From contig OZ034975.1 in NCBI GenBank assembly GCA_964030785.1, forward strand, positions 41,147,069 through 41,211,068: a stretch of 64,000 nt of DNA, read 5' to 3'. Each line of letters opens with the position of its first letter. Positions within the stretch are counted from its first letter, which is position 1. The stretch is from Siderastrea siderea (Eukaryota; Cnidaria; Anthozoa; Scleractinia; Rhizangiidae). The notes beneath the pieces were generated by a model. That model saw nothing but the letters and a program-made list of their open reading frames with translations, was not told the DNA's origin and searched no databases. This document shows positions 60,501 to 64,000 of the stretch, piece by piece. A program made the translations under genes and the position numbers.

Positions 60501-62945
60501 AATTCTATCTTTGATTTTCTTTTAGTTGGAATTCCTAGGAATTTCAAGACAGCACCATTTAAGCTTGGAATTCCTAAGAATTCTTAGGAATTCCAAGTCC
60601 AAATTTACCGTGAAAATTCACACCTCAGATTCTTAGGAATTCCTAGGAATTCTCAGGAATTCCTAAGAATTTTTTCCTAGGAATTCTTAGGATATTCTTA
60701 GGAATTCCTAGGAATTCTCAGAGTTATTTCGCAAGGGAGAGATTAAGTGGTCCAAATCTTGTTTTCAATCTTCGTTTTGTATTGGTTTTGCTTTTCTTTG
60801 TGTCTAGTTCTCTATCTTCGTTTTGCCCGAAATTCAATGTCGAAATCTTCTCTACCTCTTTTTTGTTTTTTGAAAAAATACATGATACTTCTTATTTAAA
60901 CTCCCATTGATGATCCTAATCTGCACCCAGCAAGCAGTGGGAATACCAAAAAAATAACAGAATACGTAAGCCCAGTCTCGTCATGTCACGGTACCTGGGG
61001 TGAAAAGAAAGTCTAATGTTCTGGCCGCCATACTGTCAAACATGCAAACAAGTGCAAAAAAATATAATTGCATCAGTGCTCGACTGCCACTAATGCAGGT
61101 TTTTGTTTCAGTTTGAAAGCAGCGAAATAAACTGAAAAAAAACACACACACACACAAAAAAAAAACGTAGGACAAAAGTAATTGAAAGTAATGTACATCG
61201 TTAGCTATCAAACTGTTTTGTATTTCAAATTTACGCTAACACTGGGTCAGTTAAGGCTAATTTTAACACTCGGGACCAGATTTGAAGGCATCAATTTGTA
61301 ATTTCAAGTTAAGTGCTCTTTCTTTACACAGGTGGAGTTATGGTGTTCTCCTTTACGAAATTTTCACGATAGGTAAGCTTATACGTTAGATAGATTGATG
61401 TCTTTTTTCGTCTTTTGTCCGTTATGCAAAAAAATACCTTTTTATTGGAGGAAGTCATTTTTGCGATCGGGAGGGAAACGTTTAGTAATAAAACGTCACA
61501 AGACGTTACACTACGCCGTCATGATTTCTGAATAACTCCATTCCTAGATCCGCCAATATGGATTTCTTGATTTCTTTCCTTGGCGTTAAAAAGCAACCAT
61601 ATTCAATGACCAGTATTTAAAACCAGTTATGTGATCCCAAATGGTTTAGAGGAGTGAGAATTACACCAAGGAAGTACACAATTCTTACCAAGATTACAAT
61701 GATACTGAAGTAGCTGTTGAAAGATTTCAGAACCTTTAATAAGATCTAAGATTTCAAAATCTATTTCAGGTGGCTCACCATATCCACGGATGGATGGCAG
61801 GAAAATAGCAAACTTACTTCAAGAAGGATACAGGATGCCTAAACCACAACACGTGGACAATGAACTGTAAATAAAGTTTTGTAGGCAGCATACTGGGCAT
61901 CAATTTTGTTGAACTGTTTCACGGCTGCTAAACGGCTTCTGATCATAAAAAAAAACTCAGTTTCAACACAACTGTTTTAAATTTCTCGGACATGTTCTGG
62001 ACGGTACATCCGTCATCATCCGTGTATTTGAAATCACTGTTCAATTTATCGCGTGACTGTTTTTAAATCATACCACGTTTTTGTCAGTTACGACATTCAG
62101 GGTTGGGACGTAACCACCGGAAAAATAAAACACAAGAAAAATATTAATAAGGCCAAAAAGAAAAATGATAAGCGTGCAAACAGTAATAACAAGGTCTTGT
62201 TTACTACAGGTATGAAAAAATGATGATATGTTGGCAGAATGACCCCGATGCAAGACCAACATTTGCTGATTTGAGAAACAAACTGAAGGAAATGGAACGC
62301 CAACACAAGGTGCGTCTTTTAACCCTAAAACCTTCATTGGATAGGGATGTCTGTATATCAGTTTTTAATTGATACAAAGGAAGGATTAAAATGCTAATCT
62401 TTTAGCCCTTGTAGCATCTAACATTAAAATTTAATGCAAAACTTCTTATTCAAACGAAGCGCCTTTGGGCTCGTGGTCTGTAAAATGTTTACTTCAGTAA
62501 TTGTGTCGAGTTAAATTCCAAAGTTCAAAATCCCAAGGTCCACAGGGACTGAAGGTAATTTCGATGTGCATTGACAACAGTTACATTTAGCCTCCTTTTC
62601 AAATCACGGTTAGAGAGAGGCAATCTAACTATATAAGGCAACTCAGAAATAACCTATTTGTTCAAGGAGAACAAACGAGATCAAGGAAATTGATCAGGTG
62701 TAATACCCAGTAACTAGTCACTAGTGTTTTCCCAACGCTTGGCTTTGGCTGCATGTTTCTCAAAGAAAGTTCTGATTGGCTCATGGCTTCGTTCTTTGTT
62801 CATAACTGCTGCCGTACTCTAAGGACGGAAAAGGTAAAATTTAACGGACCATTCTTTGCTCATTTTTGTTTCTATGCAGAGGTTTATCAACATGAAAATG
62901 TATGACAACCAGTTTTACGCAAACGTAGAAGACTTGGTCGTGTAG
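22104..62945 (+). CDS. Receptor tyrosine kinase-like paralog copy 2, lacking TM and ATP-binding exons
   Basis: Fifteen exons with compatible phases total 2103 nt, one open frame of 700 residues plus stop: signal peptide, Ig x3, SEA-like domain, then the kinase from alpha-C onward ([20 protein letters not shown]-x6-RPTF) and the NVEDLVV tail. Only 382 bp separate the SEA exon from the alpha-C exon, and these contain no membrane, juxtamembrane or Gly-loop/VAVK sequence; copy 1 has four exons there. The two flanking exons are both phase 1, so direct splicing keeps the frame ([16 protein letters not shown]). The product would lack a membrane anchor and ATP-binding lysine, so it would be secreted and inactive if made. 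Alternatives are a young pseudogene, an assembly collapse, or rescue by trans/alternative splicing. Introns are bloated by transposons (11.7, 5.7 and 16.4 kb). Confidence 0.75.
22186..23239. other. Start of copy 2 intron 1, nothing recognised
   Basis: AT-rich sequence. I saw no coding exon, tandem array or terminal inverted repeat before repeat A at 23240. Confidence 0.4.
23240..23420 (+). repeat. Interspersed repeat family A, copy 3
   Basis: Shares GGGGGTAACCCTACGAT, ACTAGTATCCCAT, AGCAATACTC and CTACAGAAACCGGGTTAAGC with the copies at 2960 and 20990. No target duplication was identified. Confidence 0.6.
24209..24965 (+). mobile_element. PIF/Harbinger-type element with decayed transposase
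   Basis: Terminal inverted repeats GGTGGGTTCATACTAG and CTAGTATGAACCCACC are flanked by TAATA on both sides (24204-24208 and 24966-24970). The plus-strand frame from about 24487 reads [10 protein letters not shown]..., [15 protein letters not shown] and, after a stop, [20 protein letters not shown]. These resemble the N-terminus of Harbinger transposases (RRxWVRPxxx then FRMSRETFxxLCxxL). The catalytic DDE part is missing. Harbinger usually duplicates 3 bp (TWA), so the exact duplication is uncertain. Confidence 0.7.
25060..26150. repeat. Two interleaved local duplications
   Basis: About 120 bp beginning ACAGGAACTGCTAATTGTGC occurs at 25063-25183 and again at 26030-26150. Between them, about 150 bp beginning TAGCGAAAGCT(T/A)GCAGAGGGG occurs at 25412-25560 and 25566-25718 as a tandem pair. 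All are direct and about 90% identical by eye. No coding potential. Confidence 0.7.
26311..26421. mobile_element. Small MITE / hairpin
   Basis: Inverted ends ACAATTATCCTGCG and GCAGGATAATTGT enclose a second inverted pair (CGGAATATC and GATATTCCG). 111 bp in total. Confidence 0.65.
26648..26706. repeat. 29-bp unit in two tandem copies
   Basis: TGAATAAAATCTTTTCAACTTTACAACTT appears twice without spacer. Short tandem duplication, no other context. Confidence 0.8.
27128..28010. other. Unusually open stretch on both strands, unrecognised
   Basis: Reading frames of 70-144 codons overlap on both strands, and the region is more GC-rich than its surroundings. The longest is the minus-strand 27128-27562 frame, with stretches such as [19 protein letters not shown] recognise no domain. 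It is followed by a hammerhead-like Penelope relic at 28200, so it may belong to a retroelement. Confidence 0.3.
28195..28275 (-). repeat. Penelope-type terminal repeat relic with degenerate hammerhead core
   Basis: The minus strand reads GTAACGAATGGCTAACGCTCGAAACGTC. Intact family members, as I recall them, read CTGACGAAGGGC at the start, giving hammerhead boxes CUGACGA, a GGGC/GCUC-type stem, GAAA and GUC. Here the first box is mutated, so the ribozyme is probably dead. Confidence 0.4.
28658..29102. mobile_element. MITE with CTTATAAGCCC-repeated ends
   Basis: Ends TACCGTAAACTGCCACTTAT and ATAAGCCGCAGTTGACGGTA are inverted copies. Both subtermini repeat (C/G)TTATAAGCCC several times in opposite orientation. 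445 bp; possibly TA-flanked. Confidence 0.75.
29103..31650. other. Intronic stretch, nothing recognised
   Basis: AT-rich non-coding sequence inside copy 2 intron 1. The only small structure noted is a hairpin at about 30378-30408 (GATATCTGTCAT / ATGACAGATAT). No domain was recognised in any open stretch. Confidence 0.4.
31665..32615 (+). repeat. Repeat cluster around a tRNA-like SINE head
   Basis: AAGCCCCAGGGGCAT recurs at about 31672 and 31853. A segment with TTTGGCCGAGG and GGTCTGGGGCAAGTG recurs at about 31796 and 32558. A 74-nt tRNA-like body lies at 31987-32060 with box A TAGCTCAGTTGGTAGAGC and box B GGTTCAAATCC. Acceptor pairing is imperfect and no sound anticodon stem forms, so it is read as a SINE head. 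Confidence 0.5.
32647..33143. mobile_element. MITE rich in AAATTTCGCG palindromes
   Basis: Ends TATTCTCACTCAATTTCGCG and CGAAATTAAGTGAGAATA are inverted. Several AAATTTCGCGA words fill both subtermini. 497 bp; a TA duplication is possible. Confidence 0.75.
33463..33540. repeat. (GAT)n / (GAGGAT)n microsatellite
   Basis: GATGATGAGGAT-type trinucleotide run. It translates to an Asp/Glu-rich stretch that should not be taken as an acidic protein domain. It lies 385 bp before the first Ig exon of copy 2. Confidence 0.9.
33926..34270 (+). CDS. RTK copy 2 exon: N-terminal Ig-like domain lacking canonical cysteines
   Basis: A phase-1 exon encoding [25 protein letters not shown] and later [20 protein letters not shown]. 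The V-set-like pattern DQGKYGVY is clear, but neither Ig cysteine is present (W in LVWNYT, V in YGVY). It was not alignable by eye with the first Ig exon of copy 1. Confidence 0.85.
34395..34661 (+). CDS. RTK copy 2 exon: Ig C2 domain 2
   Basis: [53 protein letters not shown]. Both Ig cysteines are present, plus an extra Cys in NVSCEQ. It is the closest ectodomain match between the paralogs. Confidence 0.93.
35646..35900 (+). CDS. RTK copy 2 exon: Ig C2 domain 3
   Basis: Enters after TTTCCATCCAG with [39 protein letters not shown] and ends [24 protein letters not shown]. Canonical I-set pattern. The donor GTAAGA leaves in phase 1. Confidence 0.93.
36416..36537 (+). CDS. RTK copy 2 exon: SEA-like domain, part a
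   Basis: [44 protein letters not shown]-type first strand and helix; phase 1 in, phase 0 out at GTAAGT. It matches the copy-1 exon at 7158 in position and pattern. Confidence 0.8.
36709..36755 (+). CDS. RTK copy 2 micro-exon: SEA-like domain, part b
   Basis: A 47-nt candidate encoding [15 protein letters not shown], phase 0 in and 2 nt out, joining to PGSLIVIF. The copy-1 micro-exon encodes [11 protein letters not shown] at the same place. The acceptor GTAGCAG is fair and the donor GTTTTA is weak. Failure of this exon would shift the frame of everything downstream. Confidence 0.5.
37250..40510 (-). pseudogene. Crypton-type tyrosine recombinase (DUF3504-like) relic, split by a transposon
   Basis: Three minus-strand blocks in order. 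Core-binding domain, about 40505-40089: [50 protein letters not shown], ending at an AAAG|GTAATT donor-like site. Block two, about 40015-39693: [43 protein letters not shown] (first catalytic Arg), [11 protein letters not shown]. Block three, 37761-37253: [57 protein letters not shown], the HxxR/GH catalytic region. A stop in block two and a frameshift early in block three ([15 protein letters not shown] then YIGLVETH in another frame) show decay. A 1.9-kb TTAA element separates blocks two and three. Confidence 0.8.
37766..39688. mobile_element. 1.9-kb palindromic TTAA-flanked element with ~860-bp inverted arms
   Basis: Flanked by TTAA at 37762-37765 and 39689-39692. Arms start GGTGGCTCGATCGAG/GGTGGCTCGATCGGG and run about 860 bp each at roughly 88-90% identity by eye, leaving a loop of about 200 bp (38625-38825). 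No transposase. The TTAA duplication points to a piggyBac- or Kolobok-mobilised foldback-like MITE. Confidence 0.9.
40665..40796. mobile_element. Hairpin MITE
   Basis: Inverted arms GCTTCGTTTTTCATCAGGGA and CCCTGATGAAAAACGAAGC, continuing TTCCAAACACC / GGTGTTTGGAA. 132 bp. A diverged relative may lie at 23690-23960, which shares TCGGGGTTTGGAT-type words. Confidence 0.7.
41830..42110 (+). pseudogene. Possible helix-turn-helix transposase remnant
   Basis: In shifting plus-strand frames: [24 protein letters not shown], then TLERPSR and [15 protein letters not shown]. The sequence of FRTRxGKxPPxxSxIRK, xRSGRP and SPxKSVRxLxxETGI is typical of the DNA-binding N-terminus of some mariner/DUF4817-type transposons. 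Frame changes and stops mean it is dead. The match is from memory and modest. Confidence 0.35.
42247..42402. mobile_element. Small MITE with repeated AATAAACGCCGGG
   Basis: CGAATAAACGCCGGGACC is repeated directly three times, then inverted near the right end (GGCGTTTATTTGGGG, GGCGTTTAATCGAG). The ends ATAC..CTCGA and TCGAG..GTAT pair. It lies 86 bp before an RTK copy 2 exon. Confidence 0.65.
42489..42679 (+). CDS. RTK copy 2 exon: SEA-like domain part c (GSLIV) and stalk
   Basis: [66 protein letters not shown] strand with the GSxxV pattern and a short Ser/Thr/Pro stalk. Enters with 1 nt of a split codon and leaves in phase 1 at GTAATC. Confidence 0.85.
42680..43061. other. Deletion junction intron where four RTK exons are missing
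   Basis: 382 bp containing an (AAAAT)n tract at about 42712-42742. The last ~45 bp resemble the copy-1 sequence just before 14568. In copy 1 the equivalent interval is 5.9 kb with the membrane, juxtamembrane and Gly-loop exons. I found no trace of them here. Confidence 0.8.
43062..43166 (+). CDS. RTK copy 2 exon: kinase alpha-C region
   Basis: [35 protein letters not shown]. Two codons shorter than copy 1 near the start. Phase 1 on both sides. Confidence 0.93.
43230..43510. repeat. Intronic degenerate tandem repeat (paralogous to 14765-15000)
   Basis: Same unit themes as in copy 1 (TATTGAAAATACGCGCATCTG, CTGATTGGCTCA). A short extra segment interrupts it near 43385-43435. Confidence 0.6.
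43739..43929 (+). CDS. RTK copy 2 exon: hinge and alpha-D/E
   Basis: [20 protein letters not shown] ... [16 protein letters not shown]; 191 nt as in copy 1 with about four substitutions. Confidence 0.95.
44285..44407 (+). CDS. RTK copy 2 exon: catalytic loop and DFG
   Basis: [38 protein letters not shown]. The catalytic Asp and DFG Asp are retained although the ATP-anchoring Lys exon is missing. Confidence 0.96.
44887..44957 (+). CDS. RTK copy 2 exon: activation segment end
   Basis: [20 protein letters not shown] then KSD, identical to copy 1 including A-Y-E. The following intron is 16.4 kb. Confidence 0.95.
45050..45400 (+). repeat. Left GGAATTCC-type array
   Basis: Degenerate repeats of GGAATTCCTAGGAATTCC, TTGGGAATTTATGAGAAT and similar, spaced irregularly. 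This is the mirror of the array at about 60340-60737. Confidence 0.65.
45401..47340. other. Intronic stretch, mostly featureless
   Basis: No gene recognised. At about 46280-46400 a segment (GATCTCGGTCATGGCGCATGG, then CAGTCAATAAGTACATATTA) resembles one at about 54760-54890, suggesting a dispersed family. A poly-C run lies at 47056-47074. Confidence 0.4.
47460..47600 (+). promoter_or_regulatory. CpG-rich segment upstream of a candidate first exon
   Basis: ACGCGCGCCTGC, GCGGCCCGGTCGCATGG and CCGGCGAGGCGGCC stand out in an otherwise CpG-poor, AT-rich intron, about 100-240 bp before the candidate ATG at 47699. Promoter function is inference. Confidence 0.3.
47699..47753 (+). CDS. Candidate small gene, exon 1
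   Basis: ATG opens [18 protein letters not shown] and ends in phase 1 at a perfect GTGAGT donor. It chains in frame to exons at 53790 and 59928 for a 71-residue, Cys-containing product of unknown function. I recognise no family, and chance is not excluded. Confidence 0.35.
48197..48841. mobile_element. TTAA-flanked element, 645 bp
   Basis: TTAA at 48193-48196 and 48842-48845. Terminal inverted repeats GGTGATTCCATCGA and TGAATGGAATCACC. Two internal direct copies of GGGGTCACCG(T/A)GCT (48296 and 48673). No coding capacity. Confidence 0.75.
49076..50639. mobile_element. TTAA-flanked element, 1.56 kb
   Basis: TTAA at 49072-49075 and 50640-50643 with inverted ends ACAAGGACCCTGACTATAAA and TTTATAGTCAGGGTCCTTGT. 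The 124-codon minus-strand frame at 49836-50210 matches no family I know. Non-autonomous. Confidence 0.8.
51519..52745. mobile_element. Mutator-like element with ~190-bp inverted repeats
   Basis: Ends TAGCCTGCAAGCAGGC and GCCTGCTCGCAGGCTA continue inward as inverted copies for about 190 bp (CACTTAGTGTGCTA, GTATCTTGGCGG, GGCGAGGAAAAGTGAGCCT). Flanks GACTCTAGT and GATTCTAGT form a 9-bp direct duplication with one mismatch, the size expected for MULEs. No transposase. Confidence 0.75.
52755..55062. other. Intronic stretch, little recognised
   Basis: Apart from the candidate exon at 53790-53889 and a dispersed-repeat relative at about 54650-54890, I see no gene or element. Confidence 0.4.
53790..53889 (+). 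CDS. Candidate small gene, exon 2
   Basis: Acceptor ATTTTTCTTCAG and donor GTAAGT are both strong. It is open in the frame set by exon 1 ([33 protein letters not shown]) and leaves 2 nt of a split codon. No domain recognised. Confidence 0.35.
55078..56155 (+). repeat. Left GATCTT satellite array with ~157-bp higher-order unit
   Basis: Dozens of GATC words in AAGGATCTTNCAAGATCCT context. A longer period is visible: GATCCTTCAAGATCCTCAAG starts at about 55290 and 55447, with a diverged third at about 55600. Array quality decays to the right. Long open frames here are repeat artefacts. Confidence 0.8.
56156..57830. other. Core of the GATCTT element, nothing recognised
   Basis: AT-rich sequence with no domain-bearing frame. 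A short CpG-bearing stretch at about 56560-56650 (GGAGCAGCCGCCATTTTGG) is the only compositional change noted. Confidence 0.35.
57831..58442. mobile_element. Nested inverted-repeat element, 612 bp
   Basis: TACAGTCAAAATACTCAGCG at the left and CGCTGAGTATTTCGACTGTA at the right. The arms run about 130 bp (ATTTAGGAATGA, AACGGATTGCA against inverted copies) and enclose a plus-strand frame of 109 codons at 58033 that I do not recognise. Confidence 0.75.
58785..59530 (-). repeat. Right GATCTT satellite array (inverted)
   Basis: Repeats of a 30-33-bp unit, GATCCTTGAAGATCTTGGCAAGAATTTTGAA, with higher identity than the left array. About 20 units. It encodes apparent [21 protein letters not shown] repeats only because the unit is near a multiple of three. 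Confidence 0.85.
59651..59807. repeat. Imperfect palindrome
   Basis: GTTGTGGTTCAAATTTTTC against GAAAAATTTGAACCACAAC, with an inner pair AAACCAGATTAATTTTTATT / AATAAAAATTTTACTGGTTT. Likely a small MITE. Confidence 0.65.
59928..59985 (+). CDS. Candidate small gene, exon 3 with stop
   Basis: The acceptor follows a strong pyrimidine tract (TTTTTTTTTTCCTAG). In phase it reads [18 protein letters not shown], then TGA at 59983-59985. The exon 2-3 intron would contain the whole GATCTT-array element. Confidence 0.35.
60340..60737 (-). repeat. Right GGAATTCC-type array
   Basis: Dense GGAATTCCTAGGAATTCTTAGG words at 60465-60720, preceded by TTCCCATTTATTCCCAC-type repeats that mirror the left array's GGGAAT units. 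A short related patch lies at 58640-58765 beside the inner array. Confidence 0.75.
60738..61331. other. End of the giant intron
   Basis: From about 60990 the sequence is homologous to copy 1 from about 17190 (AAAGTCTAATGTTCTGGCC; AATTGCATCAGTGCTCG). A (CA)n run lies at 61143-61157. 60738-60985 has no counterpart in copy 1. Confidence 0.6.
61332..61372 (+). CDS. RTK copy 2 exon: alpha-F
   Basis: [14 protein letters not shown] after a 16.4-kb intron. Acceptor TTTACACAG, donor GTAAGC, as in copy 1. Confidence 0.93.
61770..61866 (+). CDS. RTK copy 2 exon: alpha-G
   Basis: [32 protein letters not shown]; two substitutions relative to copy 1. Confidence 0.95.
62210..62309 (+). CDS. RTK copy 2 exon: alpha-H/I
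   Basis: [33 protein letters not shown]; two substitutions relative to copy 1, one of them beside the splice donor. Confidence 0.95.
62880..62945 (+). CDS. RTK copy 2 terminal exon: C-terminal tail
   Basis: [21 protein letters not shown], stop TAG at 62943-62945. YANVEDLVV is retained despite four changes in the preceding residues. Confidence 0.92.
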   Translation, partial: RFINMKMYDNQFYANVEDLVV

Positions 62946-64000
62946 ACAACCAAAGGTCAATTGGGAGATGCAGTCCCGAGGAGAAGAAGCTGAAAGTAAA
63001 ACTGACTGGAAATTTAGGGTTGAACTAAACAATCCTGCGGCTACTGTATAGATTTTGGTAGTGGTAATATAGATATTGTTGGCAAATGAATGGGAACTTA
63101 TTTAGCCAATAATTTTCGTAGTTATGGTAAGAGTACATGCGGATGCCAGTAACCAGTAACCGGTTTGACATGAAAGACATCACTTAAATATTTAGCAGTA
63201 TAGCAGTAAAAAGTATTATTTTTGATACGAAAATAAGGAGAATATTGAAGGGAATTAAGAGGGTAATTACAAAAAGGTAATAACAGTAGCTGTGAAAACT
63301 GAAGAACAGGGCACTATTTTGCAGATTTTTGTTATTATTTCTTTAGTCCTACTTTTTAACATTTTCGTTGGCGTTTTAAAATGACCAAGAATGTGACATT
63401 TTGAGAAGGAAACAAAGTGGCCTGTTTCATCCGCAGAAAAAAAAACAGTCGGACTGGATGTGTGGAACTTAGTCAGCTGTCTTAATGTGTGAGCACCTTT
63501 ACAAGCCCAAAGAATTTTGACTTAATAAATCTACTCAACATGCATGCTGACAGGTCTCATTGGCATAATTCATAATTATTCTAAATAATTAAACGAAGTT
63601 CCAAAGAAACAAATCAGGCAAAGCGACCTGAAAGTTGCATAATTCCTTTAAAATTCTCGGCTGCTGGAAGAACTGAACATCAAATGCCATAATGGAAAAA
63701 TATTTTGTCAATTTACGTATAATATTCTCGATATTCTAGCATGAAGGCCTGGTATATCAACGTTTAATACGTTTGAGGTAATGAACTGCAGTAAAAGTTT
63801 TGTTGTCAACTGTAGCCACGGCAGACGTGTTTTTTTTTTTCGTTTTCAGTTAATTAAATGCTAATATATGATACGATTCACATAATTTATACTTTCGTTC
63901 TAGTGAAAAATAAATAAATAAATAATTGATGAAGTGTGTTTAACTAAGGTGGAAATTGTTTTCCACTGACCTTTGATTTCTGTTCAAACCGTCGAAAAGA
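62946..64000 (+). other. 3' flank homologous to the copy 1 3' flank
   Basis: Similarity to 20041-21990 runs to the last base (GAGAAGGAAACAAAG, CACGGCAGACGTGTTTTTTT, TTTCTGTTCAAACCGTC). AATAAA at 63524-63529 is a possible poly(A) signal. The 769-bp insertion present in copy 1 is absent here, so the empty site is visible near 63684. Confidence 0.8.

Larger units (their letters stand above)
45050..60737. mobile_element. Putative 15.7-kb element with inverted GGAATTCC arrays at both ends
   Basis: Short inverted ends CCCTTGCGAA (45050-45059) and TTCGCAAGGG (60728-60737) are each followed inward by arrays of GGAATTCCTAGGAATTCC-like words, in opposite orientation. Homology with the copy-1 intron stops at about 45045 and resumes at about 60990, so the block is an insertion relative to copy 1. 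It contains several other complete elements. No transposase is recognised and no target duplication is evident, so single-element status is inferred. Confidence 0.5.

Overview
The window is eukaryotic: genes are split into short exons with GT..AG introns, the DNA is AT-rich, and most of it is transposon debris. Gene architecture and repeat families (an RT-coding LINE, tRNA-derived SINE heads, Penelope-type hammerhead motifs, TTAA elements, Harbinger, a DUF3504/Crypton-type tyrosine recombinase) suggest an anthozoan cnidarian, most likely a stony coral. That assignment is inference from memory of such genomes; no search was possible.

The genes are two tandem, same-strand paralogs of an FGFR-like receptor tyrosine kinase. 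Copy 1 runs from 1962 to 20040 and its 5' exon(s) lie left of the window. It reads Ig-Ig-Ig, SEA-like domain with a GSLIV autocleavage-type motif, Ser/Thr stalk, one membrane segment, juxtamembrane segment and a full kinase domain: 18 visible exons, 842 codons plus stop. Copy 2 runs from 22104 to 62945: signal peptide, three Ig domains, SEA-like domain, kinase C-lobe and the same C-terminal tail. Its 15 exons chain to exactly 2103 nt (700 codons plus stop). It has no counterpart of the four copy-1 exons for the membrane segment, juxtamembrane region, glycine loop and VAVK lysine (483 nt, 161 codons). The loss keeps the frame, so copy 2 is either a decaying gene or encodes a secreted, catalytically dead receptor-like protein.

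Repeat layout. 1-20000: copy 1, with LINE, OTU-protease and SINE fragments, one MITE and one TTAA element in introns. 20800-21600: an insertion with a 12-bp target duplication and inverted hammerhead-ribozyme-like ends. 22186-33925: first intron of copy 2, holding a Harbinger element, local duplications, a second hammerhead-like relic, several MITEs and a tRNA-like SINE head. 36756-42488: SEA intron, holding a Crypton-type recombinase relic split by a 1.9-kb palindromic TTAA element. 44958-61331: a 16.4-kb intron where copy 1 has 458 bp. It holds a putative 15.7-kb element with inverted GGAATTCC arrays at its ends, a nested 4.5-kb element with inverted GATCTT arrays, two TTAA elements, a Mutator-like element and a possible three-exon small gene.

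The paralogs share nearly identical kinase exons and very different ectodomains, as expected of a receptor family whose ligand-binding part diversifies while signalling is conserved. 3'-flank homology runs to the last base of the window, so a third copy may start just beyond it.
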